Shown one piece after another: positions 32,081 through 40,600 of a stretch of DNA of 64,000 bases; position 1 is the stretch's first letter, and every line of letters starts with the position of its first letter. Below the pieces are notes generated by a model. That model was not told the DNA's origin. It did no database searches and saw nothing but the letters and a program-made list of their open reading frames with translations. The position numbers and the translations under genes were made by a program. Origin of the DNA: Paenibacillus sp. SY21-1 (lineage in GTDB: Bacteria > Bacillota > Bacilli > Paenibacillales > Paenibacillaceae); contig NZ_STGF01000002.1 of assembly GCF_005222705.1 (NCBI RefSeq), forward strand, positions 124,001 through 188,000, in the 5' to 3' direction.

Positions 32081-32998
32081 TTATGGTTCATTCATAATGA
32101 TGACGACATTTCCTTTTTTTCGTCCCGTTTCAACGTAGCTATGAGCTTCCCGGCATTGTTCCGGTCGATACTCCCTGTCGATAACCGGGCGCATTTTCCC
32201 CTCCCGCATCAATGCGCCGAGCAGCTGCATATCCTCGCGAAGCACCTTGGCCACCCCGCTGCCCTCCACGGAAAGGAACCGTCCCTGCGGAGACAGCAGC
32301 TTGTTGTATACAGCCTTGGGACATTTGCCAACAGCGTCAAACACCAAATCATAGCGCTTGGTCGCCCCGCTAAATTGTTCTTTGGCATAATCCACAGCGT
32401 AATCGGCTCCAAGCGATCTGACCAAATCCAGATTGGCCGCGCTGCAAGCCGCGGTCACCTCCGCTCCGAAATGCTTTGCCAGCTGTACGGCCGCAGTTCC
32501 CACAGCGCCGGAAGCGCCATAGACAAACACTTTTTGCCCGCTTCGCAAGCCGGCTTTTCGGAAAAAATGCAGCGCCGTTGTCCCGCCGAAACCAACCGCG
32601 GCTGCTTCGGCAAACGATACATGATCCGGCTTGGCCGCCAGCAGGCCGGTTTCGGGTATAACCGCATATTCCGCGTTTGCGCCAAACTTCATTCCCGTAA
32701 AAACAAATACCGCATCCCCTTTGCCGAACCGCGTTACGCTGCTCCCGACTGCTTCCACGACTCCGGAAAATTCAACTCCCAGCACCGGGTTTCTCGGCTT
32801 GCGCAAGCCAAGGAACAGTCTCATCGGTATATAGTACAGGATTGGGCTTTTGAAGCCGCGGACTCTGCAATCCCCAGAGGTAACCGTCGTTGCATAAACC
32901 TTGACAAGCACTTCATTTTCCTTGGGAACTGGCGCAGCGAGCTCCTTGAGCTCCAGAACGTCGGGCGCTCCGTATTTCGTGCATACTATCGCTCTCAT
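32081..32998 (-). CDS. NAD(P)-dependent medium-chain dehydrogenase/reductase, quinone oxidoreductase-like
   Basis: This 305-residue MDR-family protein starts MRAIVCTKYGAPDVLELKEL and has the substrate domain GVEFSGVVEAVGSSVTRFG and the NADPH motif VFVYGASGAVGTAAVQLAK. The Cys ligands of zinc alcohol dehydrogenases are missing, so it is of the zinc-free quinone-oxidoreductase/enoyl-reductase type. GGAGGG before the ATG at 32998 fixes the start within a longer open frame. It is a single gene; the substrate is unknown. Confidence 0.9.
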   Translation of the reverse strand: MRAIVCTKYGAPDVLELKELAAPVPKENEVLVKVYATTVTSGDCRVRGFKSPILYYIPMRLFLGLRKPRNPVLGVEFSGVVEAVGSSVTRFGKGDAVFVFTGMKFGANAEYAVIPETGLLAAKPDHVSFAEAAAVGFGGTTALHFFRKAGLRSGQKVFVYGASGAVGTAAVQLAKHFGAEVTAACSAANLDLVRSLGADYAVDYAKEQFSGATKRYDLVFDAVGKCPKAVYNKLLSPQGRFLSVEGSGVAKVLREDMQLLGALMREGKMRPVIDREYRPEQCREAHSYVETGRKKGNVVIIMNEP

Positions 32999-33221
32999 TG
33001 ATTCCCTCCAACTGTCGTTTGCGTTTAGTTTAGATGCAAATCGTTCATTCATGTAGCTACTAAAGTATCGTTGTGGCTACAAAAGTCCACATTCGCAAGC
33101 TCGGGCAACCGCACGCCGCGATGATGCGGAAAATGTGGATAGGCGCTGTCCCTCTCCCGTGATACACTGTGTTCGACAAGCTTAATCCGGTTTTGACTAT
33201 CATTTTAGGAGTGTTGTACAT

Positions 33222-33875
33222 ATGGGGAACTCGGCAAACATTTTACTCATCCCGCAGGCGGCGGGCAATTCGCCTGGCACTTGGCTGGACGAACGCGACG
33301 GAATTACCGTGGCTATCGGACATTATCAGTGGACTACAAGCGGTTATGCGCCTGCCGTTTATGTTTCCGTGTCCTATACGGCTGAGGAGCTGGATATACA
33401 GTTCCGCATCCATGAGCCCGACCCGCTGATTCGGTATGACCGGCATAACGACCCTGTTCATCTGGACAGCTGCGTGGAATGTTTTCTTCAACCGACGCCC
33501 GACACAGATCCGCGTTATCTCAACTTCGAGCTGAATGCGGGGGGAACGATGCATCTGGGACTCGGCACGGATCGTTGGGATCGGATTCATCTTGCGCAGG
33601 AGGAATGCCTCCCTGTGGTCGTTTCAACGGAAACGGGCCAAATCGATGCCGACTCCGGCGATGTTTGCTGGCGCGCGCGTCTCCGAATCCCATGGAGCTG
33701 GCTGGCCGCGCTGTTTCCGGCATTGTCGGCCAAGCCCGGAGCACGGCTGCGCGCCAACTTCTATAAATGCGGCGACGAAACCCCCGTGCCCCATTACGGG
33801 AGCTGGTCGAAGGTTGAATCGGGCACGCCAGATTTCCACCGCAGCGAGTACTTCGGACAGCTTGTGCTCGGCTGA
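33222..33875 (+). CDS. CBM9-like carbohydrate-binding domain protein
   Basis: This 217-residue protein has no signal peptide and consists of one CBM9-like domain: VSVSYTAEELDIQFRIHEPD, HLDSCVECFLQP, then LNFELNAGGTMHLGLG and the C-terminal GARLRANFYKCGDE. Similar stand-alone proteins are annotated only as carbohydrate-binding-family-9-like. TAGGAG precedes the ATG. Neighbours give no hint of its role. Confidence 0.8.
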   Translation: MGNSANILLIPQAAGNSPGTWLDERDGITVAIGHYQWTTSGYAPAVYVSVSYTAEELDIQFRIHEPDPLIRYDRHNDPVHLDSCVECFLQPTPDTDPRYLNFELNAGGTMHLGLGTDRWDRIHLAQEECLPVVVSTETGQIDADSGDVCWRARLRIPWSWLAALFPALSAKPGARLRANFYKCGDETPVPHYGSWSKVESGTPDFHRSEYFGQLVLG

Positions 33876-34008
33876 TGCCCGCTTCCGTTCATGCCCAGAC
33901 CGAGGGCTGCTTCGTGCCGACCCAAAAGTTTGTTTTTTAGACAAAACACGATCCGGATAACATGTTAGAATAGAGTATCGATTTTGAATATGGATTAGGA
34001 GCAAGCGT

Positions 34009-35472
34009 ATGCGTACACATCCGATTTATCTATTGCGAATGGCCGGTCTACTGGACGGAATTTCGCTTATCGTACTAATGGGGATCGCCATGCCGTTAAA
34101 ATATATATGGGGCGTTCATCAAGCCGTCACCATCGTCGGCAGTATTCACGGCGGCATTTTTATCGCTTACGCGCTTGCCATTGCCTATGCCGCCCTCCGC
34201 GTGAAGTGGAATCTGCTTTGGCCTGCTGCGGCCATGCTCGCGGCGTTCATTCCGCTCGGCAACTTTGTGCTGGACTGGCAGCTCAAAAAAGTGCAAAACA
34301 AATACGACATTCGTCCCTTCAGCTACTCGATACTCGTATACAGCATCGTCTTTTTTTCTTTTTTTGACCTGTTTTCCCAGCTGCCGGTCATGAGCACCTT
34401 CGCCGCATCCGTCGGGGCCAGCTCGTTTATCGTCGGCTTTGTTATCGGACTGTATTCGCTATCCAACACGGTCGGCAACATCATATCCGGCATCCTTACC
34501 GACAAAATCGGCCCTTTCAAAATACTGATGGCCGGTCTGCTGCTCTCAAGCGGTGCCCTCCTGCTGTACCACCTGGTCGAGGAGCCGGCCTTGCTGATTG
34601 TCGTCCGCATCGTTCACGGCTTTGTCGCAGGCCTGATCGTGCCGGCAGCCTTCACCTTCTCGGCGAATACGGCCCTTCATAATCAACAAGGCAAGAAGGT
34701 TGCGTTCACCGGAACATTCGTTGGACTAGCAGCCATTATCGGCCCCGCATTCAGCGGCATAATGGCGAGCCGAACGTCCGTGCCGGCCGTCTTTACGTTT
34801 GTGGCCGTGCTGGGCTTCTCTCTGGCGGTGCTGTCCGCCATTTTTCTTGGAAAATACACCATTGCCAAAAAAGAACGGGAGGGCGACGGCGCTGTTTCCG
34901 CCCGCTCCCTATTTAACCTTGGCGTGTTCAAAGCTTATTGCGGCGCTTTTTTCCTTATGTTCTCGCAAGGCGTCATCGCTTATTTGCTGCCGCTTCACGT
35001 CCAATCGCTCGGGTACGATTCCCGCTTGAGCGGCATGCTCATGAGCGCCTTCGGCGTTATTGCGGTACTGATCTTCGTGCTCCCGACAAACCGGATTTTC
35101 GACCGCGCGGCTCCCGCGCTTACGGCGGCAATCGGTGTAGGCTTGATGGGCCTGAGCCAGCTGCTTATCAGCCAATCCGGGGGAACGCTCGCTTTGTATC
35201 TCGTGCTCGGACTGTACGGGGTTGGTTTCGCCTTCCTGTTTCCGTCGATTAATACCATGCTGATTAAAGCGACGCCGCCGGGACTTCGGGGCAAAGCCTA
35301 CGGCTACTTCTACGCCTGCTTCTCGCTTGGCGTCGTCGCCGGCTCCTCCCTGCTCGGCTGGCTCCCGTTCGACATCCAGCAGGGCTTTTTATTCACCGGA
35401 GTCGTACTGCTTGTGTTCGCTGCCTTTGTTAGCCTTGGCGGGAAGCTGGGGCCGTCCTACGAAAGGGCATAA
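34009..35472 (+). CDS. DUF3817-MFS fusion membrane transporter
   Basis: This 487-residue protein has two parts. Residues 1 to about 97 match DUF3817 (YdzA-like): YLLRMAGLLDGISLIVLMGI, VHQAVTIVGSIHGGIFIAYA, and IPLGNFVLDWQLKK, which is the usual C-terminus of the stand-alone protein. From about residue 104 (PFSYSILVYSIVFFSFFDLF) a complete 12-span MFS transporter begins (LTDKIGPFKILMAGLLL; GLRGKAYGYFYACFSLG). DUF3817 proteins normally stand alone. The frame is unbroken across the join near 34320. TAGGAGC precedes the ATG. The cargo is unknown. Confidence 0.85.
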   Translation: MRTHPIYLLRMAGLLDGISLIVLMGIAMPLKYIWGVHQAVTIVGSIHGGIFIAYALAIAYAALRVKWNLLWPAAAMLAAFIPLGNFVLDWQLKKVQNKYDIRPFSYSILVYSIVFFSFFDLFSQLPVMSTFAASVGASSFIVGFVIGLYSLSNTVGNIISGILTDKIGPFKILMAGLLLSSGALLLYHLVEEPALLIVVRIVHGFVAGLIVPAAFTFSANTALHNQQGKKVAFTGTFVGLAAIIGPAFSGIMASRTSVPAVFTFVAVLGFSLAVLSAIFLGKYTIAKKEREGDGAVSARSLFNLGVFKAYCGAFFLMFSQGVIAYLLPLHVQSLGYDSRLSGMLMSAFGVIAVLIFVLPTNRIFDRAAPALTAAIGVGLMGLSQLLISQSGGTLALYLVLGLYGVGFAFLFPSINTMLIKATPPGLRGKAYGYFYACFSLGVVAGSSLLGWLPFDIQQGFLFTGVVLLVFAAFVSLGGKLGPSYERA

Positions 35473-35491
35473 AAGTTTGTTAATCAAATGG

Positions 35492-35527
35492 GCTTTCCTG
35501 ACACACTGTTGTCAGGGAAGCTTTTTT
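35492..35527 (+). terminator. Terminator of the DUF3817-MFS gene
   Basis: CTTTCCTGACA / TGTCAGGGAAG (35493-35520) followed by six T. Confidence 0.82.
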
Positions 35528-35555
35528 ATGATGTATCTATTCGATTGCAAGGAGG

Positions 35556-36176
35556 ATGACGCCCATTAGCGCCAAGCTGGATTTAACCAAAACAGATAAA
35601 ACTTACTACTCGGCCAAAAGCGTGCCGCAGCCGAAACACTTTCCGGCATACCATTATTTGATGGTTTCGGGAGAAGGGCCCCCCTCCAGTGACAGCTTTG
35701 CAAGGTGCACAGAAGCGCTTTTCACAATGGCCTACGGGGTCAAGCAGCTATATAAACAGGAAGGGCGCGAATTTACCGTTCCCAAACTGGAAGGATTATG
35801 GTGGGTGAACGGCGGACACGACGCTCTCTCGGTCACACGCGAGGCTTGGCGCTGGAAGCTGCTGCTTAGAATGCCGGACTTTGTGTCTGCACGGTCCGTA
35901 GAGACCGCCCGCGACCACGCCCTGACAAAGAAAAAAATGCTGGAGCAGCTCCATGACGTTTCATTCGAGTCGTTGCATGAAGGCGCCTGCGTGCAAATCC
36001 TGCATACCGGCCCTTACGACTCAGAGCCCGAGAGCATCGCAAAAATTCAAGCGTACATGGAGTTGCAGCGTTTGATTCCAAACGGTCTGCATCACGAAAT
36101 TTATTTATCCGATCCGCGCAAAGCGTCTCCGGATACCTTGAGAACGATCATTCGTTACCCTGTCGCGCAACAATAA
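35556..36176 (+). CDS. GyrI-like small-molecule-binding domain protein
   Basis: This 206-residue protein resembles the long GyrI-like family (PKHFPAYHYLMVSGEGPPSS; VPKLEGLWWVNGG; WKLLLRMPDFVS; GACVQILHTGPYDSEPESIA; HHEIYLSDPRKASPDTLRTI). Such proteins bind small hydrophobic ligands; some are hydrolases of the YtkR/Cass2-like group. The ATG at 35556 directly abuts GGAGG, so the true start could lie a few codons later (an ATT in frame at 35565 has ideal spacing). An imperfect hairpin at 36184-36219 follows the stop and may be its terminator. Confidence 0.83.
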   Translation: MTPISAKLDLTKTDKTYYSAKSVPQPKHFPAYHYLMVSGEGPPSSDSFARCTEALFTMAYGVKQLYKQEGREFTVPKLEGLWWVNGGHDALSVTREAWRWKLLLRMPDFVSARSVETARDHALTKKKMLEQLHDVSFESLHEGACVQILHTGPYDSEPESIAKIQAYMELQRLIPNGLHHEIYLSDPRKASPDTLRTIIRYPVAQQ

Positions 36177-36317
36177 ATAAGCCTTGCCGGCAAGCATCCG
36201 GCCAAAATGCTTCCGGCAAAGCACGGTTCTCAAAATCGTACACGTCAAATCTTGTATGATTTCACAACTAAAAAAACCATATGGAGTGGATTCATTCGCA
36301 TGCGGCTCTGACTAACG

Positions 36318-36485
36318 TTAACGTATAGTTAGCAAAATACCAATAATGAGGGGGATACCCAGGCCAACCGAAACATTAAATCCTTTACTTGTACTCAAAC
36401 TTCCCATGTAAAATACAATAGCGCCAAGTATAGTCGTCAATAGAACAAATAGCAGCGTTATGCTAAAACCAGCTACCTTTCTCAA
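36318..36485 (-). CDS. 55-residue two-span membrane protein
   Basis: A TTG at 36485, seven bases after AAAGGAGG, opens a 55-codon frame ending in TAA at 36318-36320. It reads MRKVAGFSITLLFVLLTTIL, then GAIVFYMG, a polar turn, and a second hydrophobic stretch VGLGIPLIIGILLTIR. The excellent ribosome site and the clean two-helix hydropathy make it a likely real gene despite its size. No family is recognised. It lies just downstream of a decayed serine hydrolase gene. Confidence 0.6.
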   Translation of the reverse strand: MRKVAGFSITLLFVLLTTILGAIVFYMGSLSTSKGFNVSVGLGIPLIIGILLTIR

Positions 36486-36565
36486 TAAAGTTCCTCCTTT
36501 ATTTCAGTGACCACTTTTCACAAGAATGATGATTATAGCCAACATCAACAACTTGAAGTAAATAA

Positions 36566-36900
36566 CTAAAATTGAAAGGCGCTGCTGTTCATGCCAAGCG
36601 GTTCAAAAAGATGCTTGCTTCTGTCGTCGTCGTAAGGCATTCCGCTTACACGCTGTACAATGACGCCAAGCAACAGCGAAGCAAAGTTGTCGTATAGATA
36701 CGTGCTTCCTGGCTCACGCGCCACCTTTGGCATGTGCCGACGCACATATTCTTCCATTTATTTTCCAGTTTCAATCTCAACCGTCATGGCATTGGCTTCC
36801 ATGTCGCGAGCCTCAAAGCCGGTTGTAAGTGCATGTAGATCCGCAATTGTCACAGGTTTTCAAAAGGATTGTCAACGGTCAATAATTTCATGCCCTTCAC
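36566..36900 (-). pseudogene. Remnant of a beta-lactamase-like serine hydrolase
   Basis: Reading the minus strand from 36900, pieces of a class C beta-lactamase/penicillin-binding-like esterase appear: GMKLLTVDNPF, a break, KPVTIADLHALTTGFEARDM, an in-frame TAA at 36758-36760, then MEEYVRRHMPKVAREPGSTY and LGVIVQRVSGMPYDD...HLFEPLGMNSSAFQF up to a stop. The motif with the catalytic Ser (SxxK) and the C-terminus are gone. It is about 110 residues of a protein usually several hundred long, with at least one stop and one frameshift. Confidence 0.75.
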
Positions 36901-36918
36901 CCCCTTGCCTCCTCTCAT

Positions 36919-37356
36919 TTACATGTAACGGTTAACTTTAATTGCAAAATAGATGGTTGAAACAAGTACAAAAAGATAGGTCCCCCCGAGCGATAAAATC
37001 ACTATCTTGCTTACCCCCGTAAAGGCGAAAGCAATGAGTAATGCTCCAATTGCAATTAGCATAAGATCGAACGCTCTTGCTTTAGCATCATTTCTTAAAG
37101 CTACATTTCGCTCGTCCTTTTCGTCAATTTCCCGTTGTTTGGCCTTATGCGGAACGGAATCCCTTGCTAAACGCTTTAGGGCAAGTCGAACGCCTAGGCC
37201 TAACACGCCCGACCCGATTGACAGGAGCACAAAGGGGATGGCTTGAACCATATTGCTGGCGACATCCATCGTATAGGGCCAAACGACAATTGCCGCGACC
37301 ACGCTCGCCAGTCCCAGCAATAAATAAACTCCATACCTTGCCTTCGAAATTTCCAT
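36919..37356 (-). CDS. DUF2178-like membrane protein
   Basis: This 145-residue protein has four hydrophobic segments and a central charged motif IDEKDERNVALRNDAKARAF, typical of DUF2178-like membrane proteins that often sit beside a small XRE regulator. GGAGGAG in a run of GAG triplets, then TAAG, precedes the ATG at 37356; the ribosome site is thus made by the Glu codons of the upstream remnant. The family has no established role. Confidence 0.75.
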   Translation of the reverse strand: MEISKARYGVYLLLGLASVVAAIVVWPYTMDVASNMVQAIPFVLLSIGSGVLGLGVRLALKRLARDSVPHKAKQREIDEKDERNVALRNDAKARAFDLMLIAIGALLIAFAFTGVSKIVILSLGGTYLFVLVSTIYFAIKVNRYM

Positions 37357-37357
37357 C

Positions 37358-37417
37358 TTACTCCTCCTCCTCCTCCTCCTCATATAAAAAGATCTCCTCA
37401 ATGCTCAGGACCCTCAT
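37358..37417 (-). pseudogene. C-terminal remnant of an XRE-family regulator ending in seven Glu codons
   Basis: The frame MRVLSIEEIFLY followed by seven GAG codons and TAA resembles the end of small XRE regulators (SVEEIFxYEEEE). Upstream in the same frame the text ILLAKL, a TGA, then LE continues the family pattern, but no helix-turn-helix is found. Such regulators normally precede the DUF2178-like gene, as here. It is read as a decayed regulator; the short length keeps confidence low. Confidence 0.45.
37361..37381. repeat. (CTC)7 microsatellite, minus-strand (GAG)7
   Basis: Seven perfect CTC triplets, GAG on the coding strand, form both the Glu tail of the XRE remnant and the ribosome site of the DUF2178-like gene. 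Confidence 0.9.
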
Positions 37418-37560
37418 TTCCAATCACAACTTCGCAAGCAGAATCTCATTCATGCCGATAACGTGAAGTAATGCTGATAACCGATCTGTATGCCAAACGC
37501 ATGTAATCCAAAGCCCTCAATAACGCTTCTTTTTCGACGTAAATACTGCCCAGCAAAAGC

Positions 37561-37612
37561 AAAAAAAGCATTGCCGCCAGACGAACGAATCGTACGTCTT
37601 TCGGCAATGCTT
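37561..37612 (-). terminator. Terminator of the sugar island 2 operon
   Basis: AAGCATTGCCG / CGGCAATGCTT (37566-37612) with an inner AGACG/CGTCT stem is followed on the minus strand by seven T, just beyond the SLH protein gene. Confidence 0.82.
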
Positions 37613-37630
37613 TCGTGAAGATTATTCCTA

Positions 37631-40600
37631 TTAATTATCCTGCAAAGCTATTCGCTTCAACAAATTCACCATAACCTGAGCGCCCTCCGCCCGCGTCATC
37701 ATGTCCTGCGGCGCAAAGCTGTTGCCGCCGCGGCCTTTGATGAGACCAAGCGCTTGCGCGTCTGCGGCTGCCTGCTGCGCCCAAGCGCTGATATGGCCGG
37801 AGTCGCTGAATGGGCTGGCCCCGTCAGCGCCCGATGCCTGCTGGCCGCTTGCATACTCGTAAGCCCTGATCATCATGACCGCCATTTCCTCGCGGGTAAT
37901 GGTTGCGTTCGGCGCAAACGCAGTGGCGCTCCGGCCGAAAACGATGCCCGCTTCCGCGACAGCGGCGACCGCGTCCGCATACCAGCTTCCCGAAGCAACA
38001 TCCGCGAAGCCGGCTTCTTGCTTCGCTTCAAGACCGAGCGCTCTGGCCAGCATGGCCGCAAATTCGGCGCGCGTGACCTTGCCATCAGGATTAAAGGCTG
38101 TTGCAGTGCGGCCGGCAATCATGTGTTTGGCCGCCATTTGCTTGATCGCATCGCTTGCCCACAGCTGCTCGCTCACATCCGCGAAAGCTTTGTCATAGGC
38201 CAGAACGACATACTGCCCGGCTTCGGACACTTTTACATGAATGATGCCATCCTTCACTGTTCCGCCGATGTATTGAAGCGTGCCATCCGCCGCAATTCGA
38301 TATACGCCAAGCAAGTCGGCATTGGCAGCCGGGTCAACCGCAATGCTCATCCGAACAGGCTCTGCGGTCATGCTTGCGGCTGTCACGCCGCCACTCGCGG
38401 ATACAAGGTACAATCCAAAATCATGTACGGCGCTTGCCGCCGTCAAGGAAATGGCTTCACTTTCCCCGGGAAGCTTCACATGTCTTATCGCCTCCGACTG
38501 CGGAGCAATCTCCTCCAGTGCCAGCTGGATGCTTTCCGTCTTTGGATTTGCAAGCCTATGCTGGAGCTCCGTCAGAGCGGCCTTTGGCCATGCCACCGTG
38601 AATTGGCCCTTGTGCAGGCGAAGCGTGCGCTCTCCAACGATGTCCGCAATTCCGCCCGGCAGCCGCGCCGCCTGTTTCTCATCCAGCAGCTCGACTGTTA
38701 CCGCCCCGTCCGTTCCCGGTTTCAGGTCGCCTTCGCCAAGCGTCTGCACCGGATCGGGAGCAGCCGACGGTTTAACGGTTGGCGCCGGTGTTACAGCCGG
38801 AGGCGAGGTTGGCGCAGGAGTCGGCGCAACAATCCGTTCACCTACCACAACGGTTCTTGTCGCCTCTTCTGCCGCATTGCCAGCCGCATCGCTCACGTTG
38901 TAGCGGATCGTATACGTACCAGGCACGCTTGTGCTCACCGCTGACACAAGAGTGCCTCCAAACGTGATCGTTACCGCAAGGCTTGCGGTAATATCCCCGT
39001 CCCGATCATCCGACGCCGTCGCTCCGGCATCGGTGTAGCTTGCGCCATATGCTACTTGTACTGTAGGCTGACCGTTTAAAACGATCACCGGCTTCGTCGT
39101 ATCGGCTGCAGTGGCGGCAACGATCGTGCCCGCAGCTGCGCCCGTCCCCTCTGCGTCTCCTTTTTTCAGCGCTACGGTAAAGCTGAAGCTGCCGTCAACT
39201 CCGCCTGCGGCGGCAGTGAACGCGTTCACTTGAATGTCTTCCAAGCTGACGCCGGTCGCAACCAGACCCGGGATTTCGGCTACCTTTTGCGTTAACCATG
39301 CCCTCACGGCAGCTTCTGTAACGGCTGACGCTTCTTGAACCTCATAAACCGTATTTTCTATTATTCCTTTGGCCAAGCTGACGGCCTGCTGATCATTCGT
39401 GACAGGAGCGTCGCTTACCACCACTTCGCGCGTAACCTCAAGAGCCTGATTGCCTGCGGCATCCTTAACGTTATAGCGGATCATGTAGGTGCCCGGGACA
39501 TTGGTGTTCACGGCTGCGACCGTCTCGCCTCCACGGGTGACGACCGCCGTAATGCTCGCCGTTAAATCGCCGTCCCGATCATCGAGTGCCGTCGCTCCGG
39601 CATCGGTGTAGGATTCCCCGTAGGCTACCTGCAAGGTCGCGTCGCCTATTAAGGTGATGATCGGCTTCGTCGTATCCGGTACGGCATTAGCCGCGATAGT
39701 GCCTGATGCAGATGCCGTATCCTCCGCTTTGCCCTTCTGCAGCGCCGCCGTAAAGCTAAAGCTTCCGTCTACTCCGGCCGCCGCCGCTTGGAACGCTGTA
39801 AGGGAAAGCTCCGTTACCGTAACGCCCGTTGCGTTAAAGCCTTCCAGCCCGCCAATCGTTTGCCGAAGCTTGGCGCCCAACGCCTCCTCGGTGCCGGCCT
39901 CATCCTCGCTTGCCAGATAGGAGGCGGCTTCGATCATGCCCTTGGCTGCAGCAACCGCCATTTGATCCGCCGGATCGGCGCCACGCTTCGCCACGCCTAC
40001 ATAGCTGATTACCGAGGCCTGATTGCCGGAAAACGTATTGTTCACGCTATACTGCACGGAGCCGTCGGCCGGAAGCGCAAACGAATGCGTGACGAGCACA
40101 CCGGCAGAGCCTGCAATCAGTCCGCTGCGAACGATCTCGCTCACGGTTTCTCCTTTGTCGTTCTTGTAGCTGACGCTAATATCCATCGTCCGGTTGCCGT
40201 TGCTCCACCAGTCGCGGTGGAAGGACGTAATCGTATAGTCGCCGGCCTTCAGAGGAAATACGTACGTTAACGGGTTGTTGCGCGTATCCGAGCCGTATAC
40301 GCCGGTCTGGCTTTTGTCGGATGTCACAACCGCGCCGCCAAGCCCCTTCAGCTTGTAGTTCGCGGAGATGGTGCTATGCCCCCACATCGTGTCGGCGGTT
40401 GAGAGCTGGTCCGCTTTATCGTTAAGCAGCGTATCGCCAAGCAGCGCTTTGATTGCCGCAAATGGCGGCGTACTGTCGCCCGCTACGCCTGCATCAAGCA
40501 GATACACGAGTCCGTCCGGCACGACCTCCGCCTGAACGGTGATATACAGATTTTTGCCTCCTGCAATTTCGCCCGTCACCTGTACGCTCTGGTAAGGAAT

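Noticed and set aside
36184..36219. Imperfect hairpin after the GyrI-like gene
   Set aside because: Stem TTGCCGG/CCGGCAA is good, but no T run follows on the plus strand; too weak to list as a terminator.
37361..37381. CTC repeats as the start of a CRISPR-like or satellite array
   Set aside because: It is a single run of a three-base repeat within a reading frame, with no spacers.
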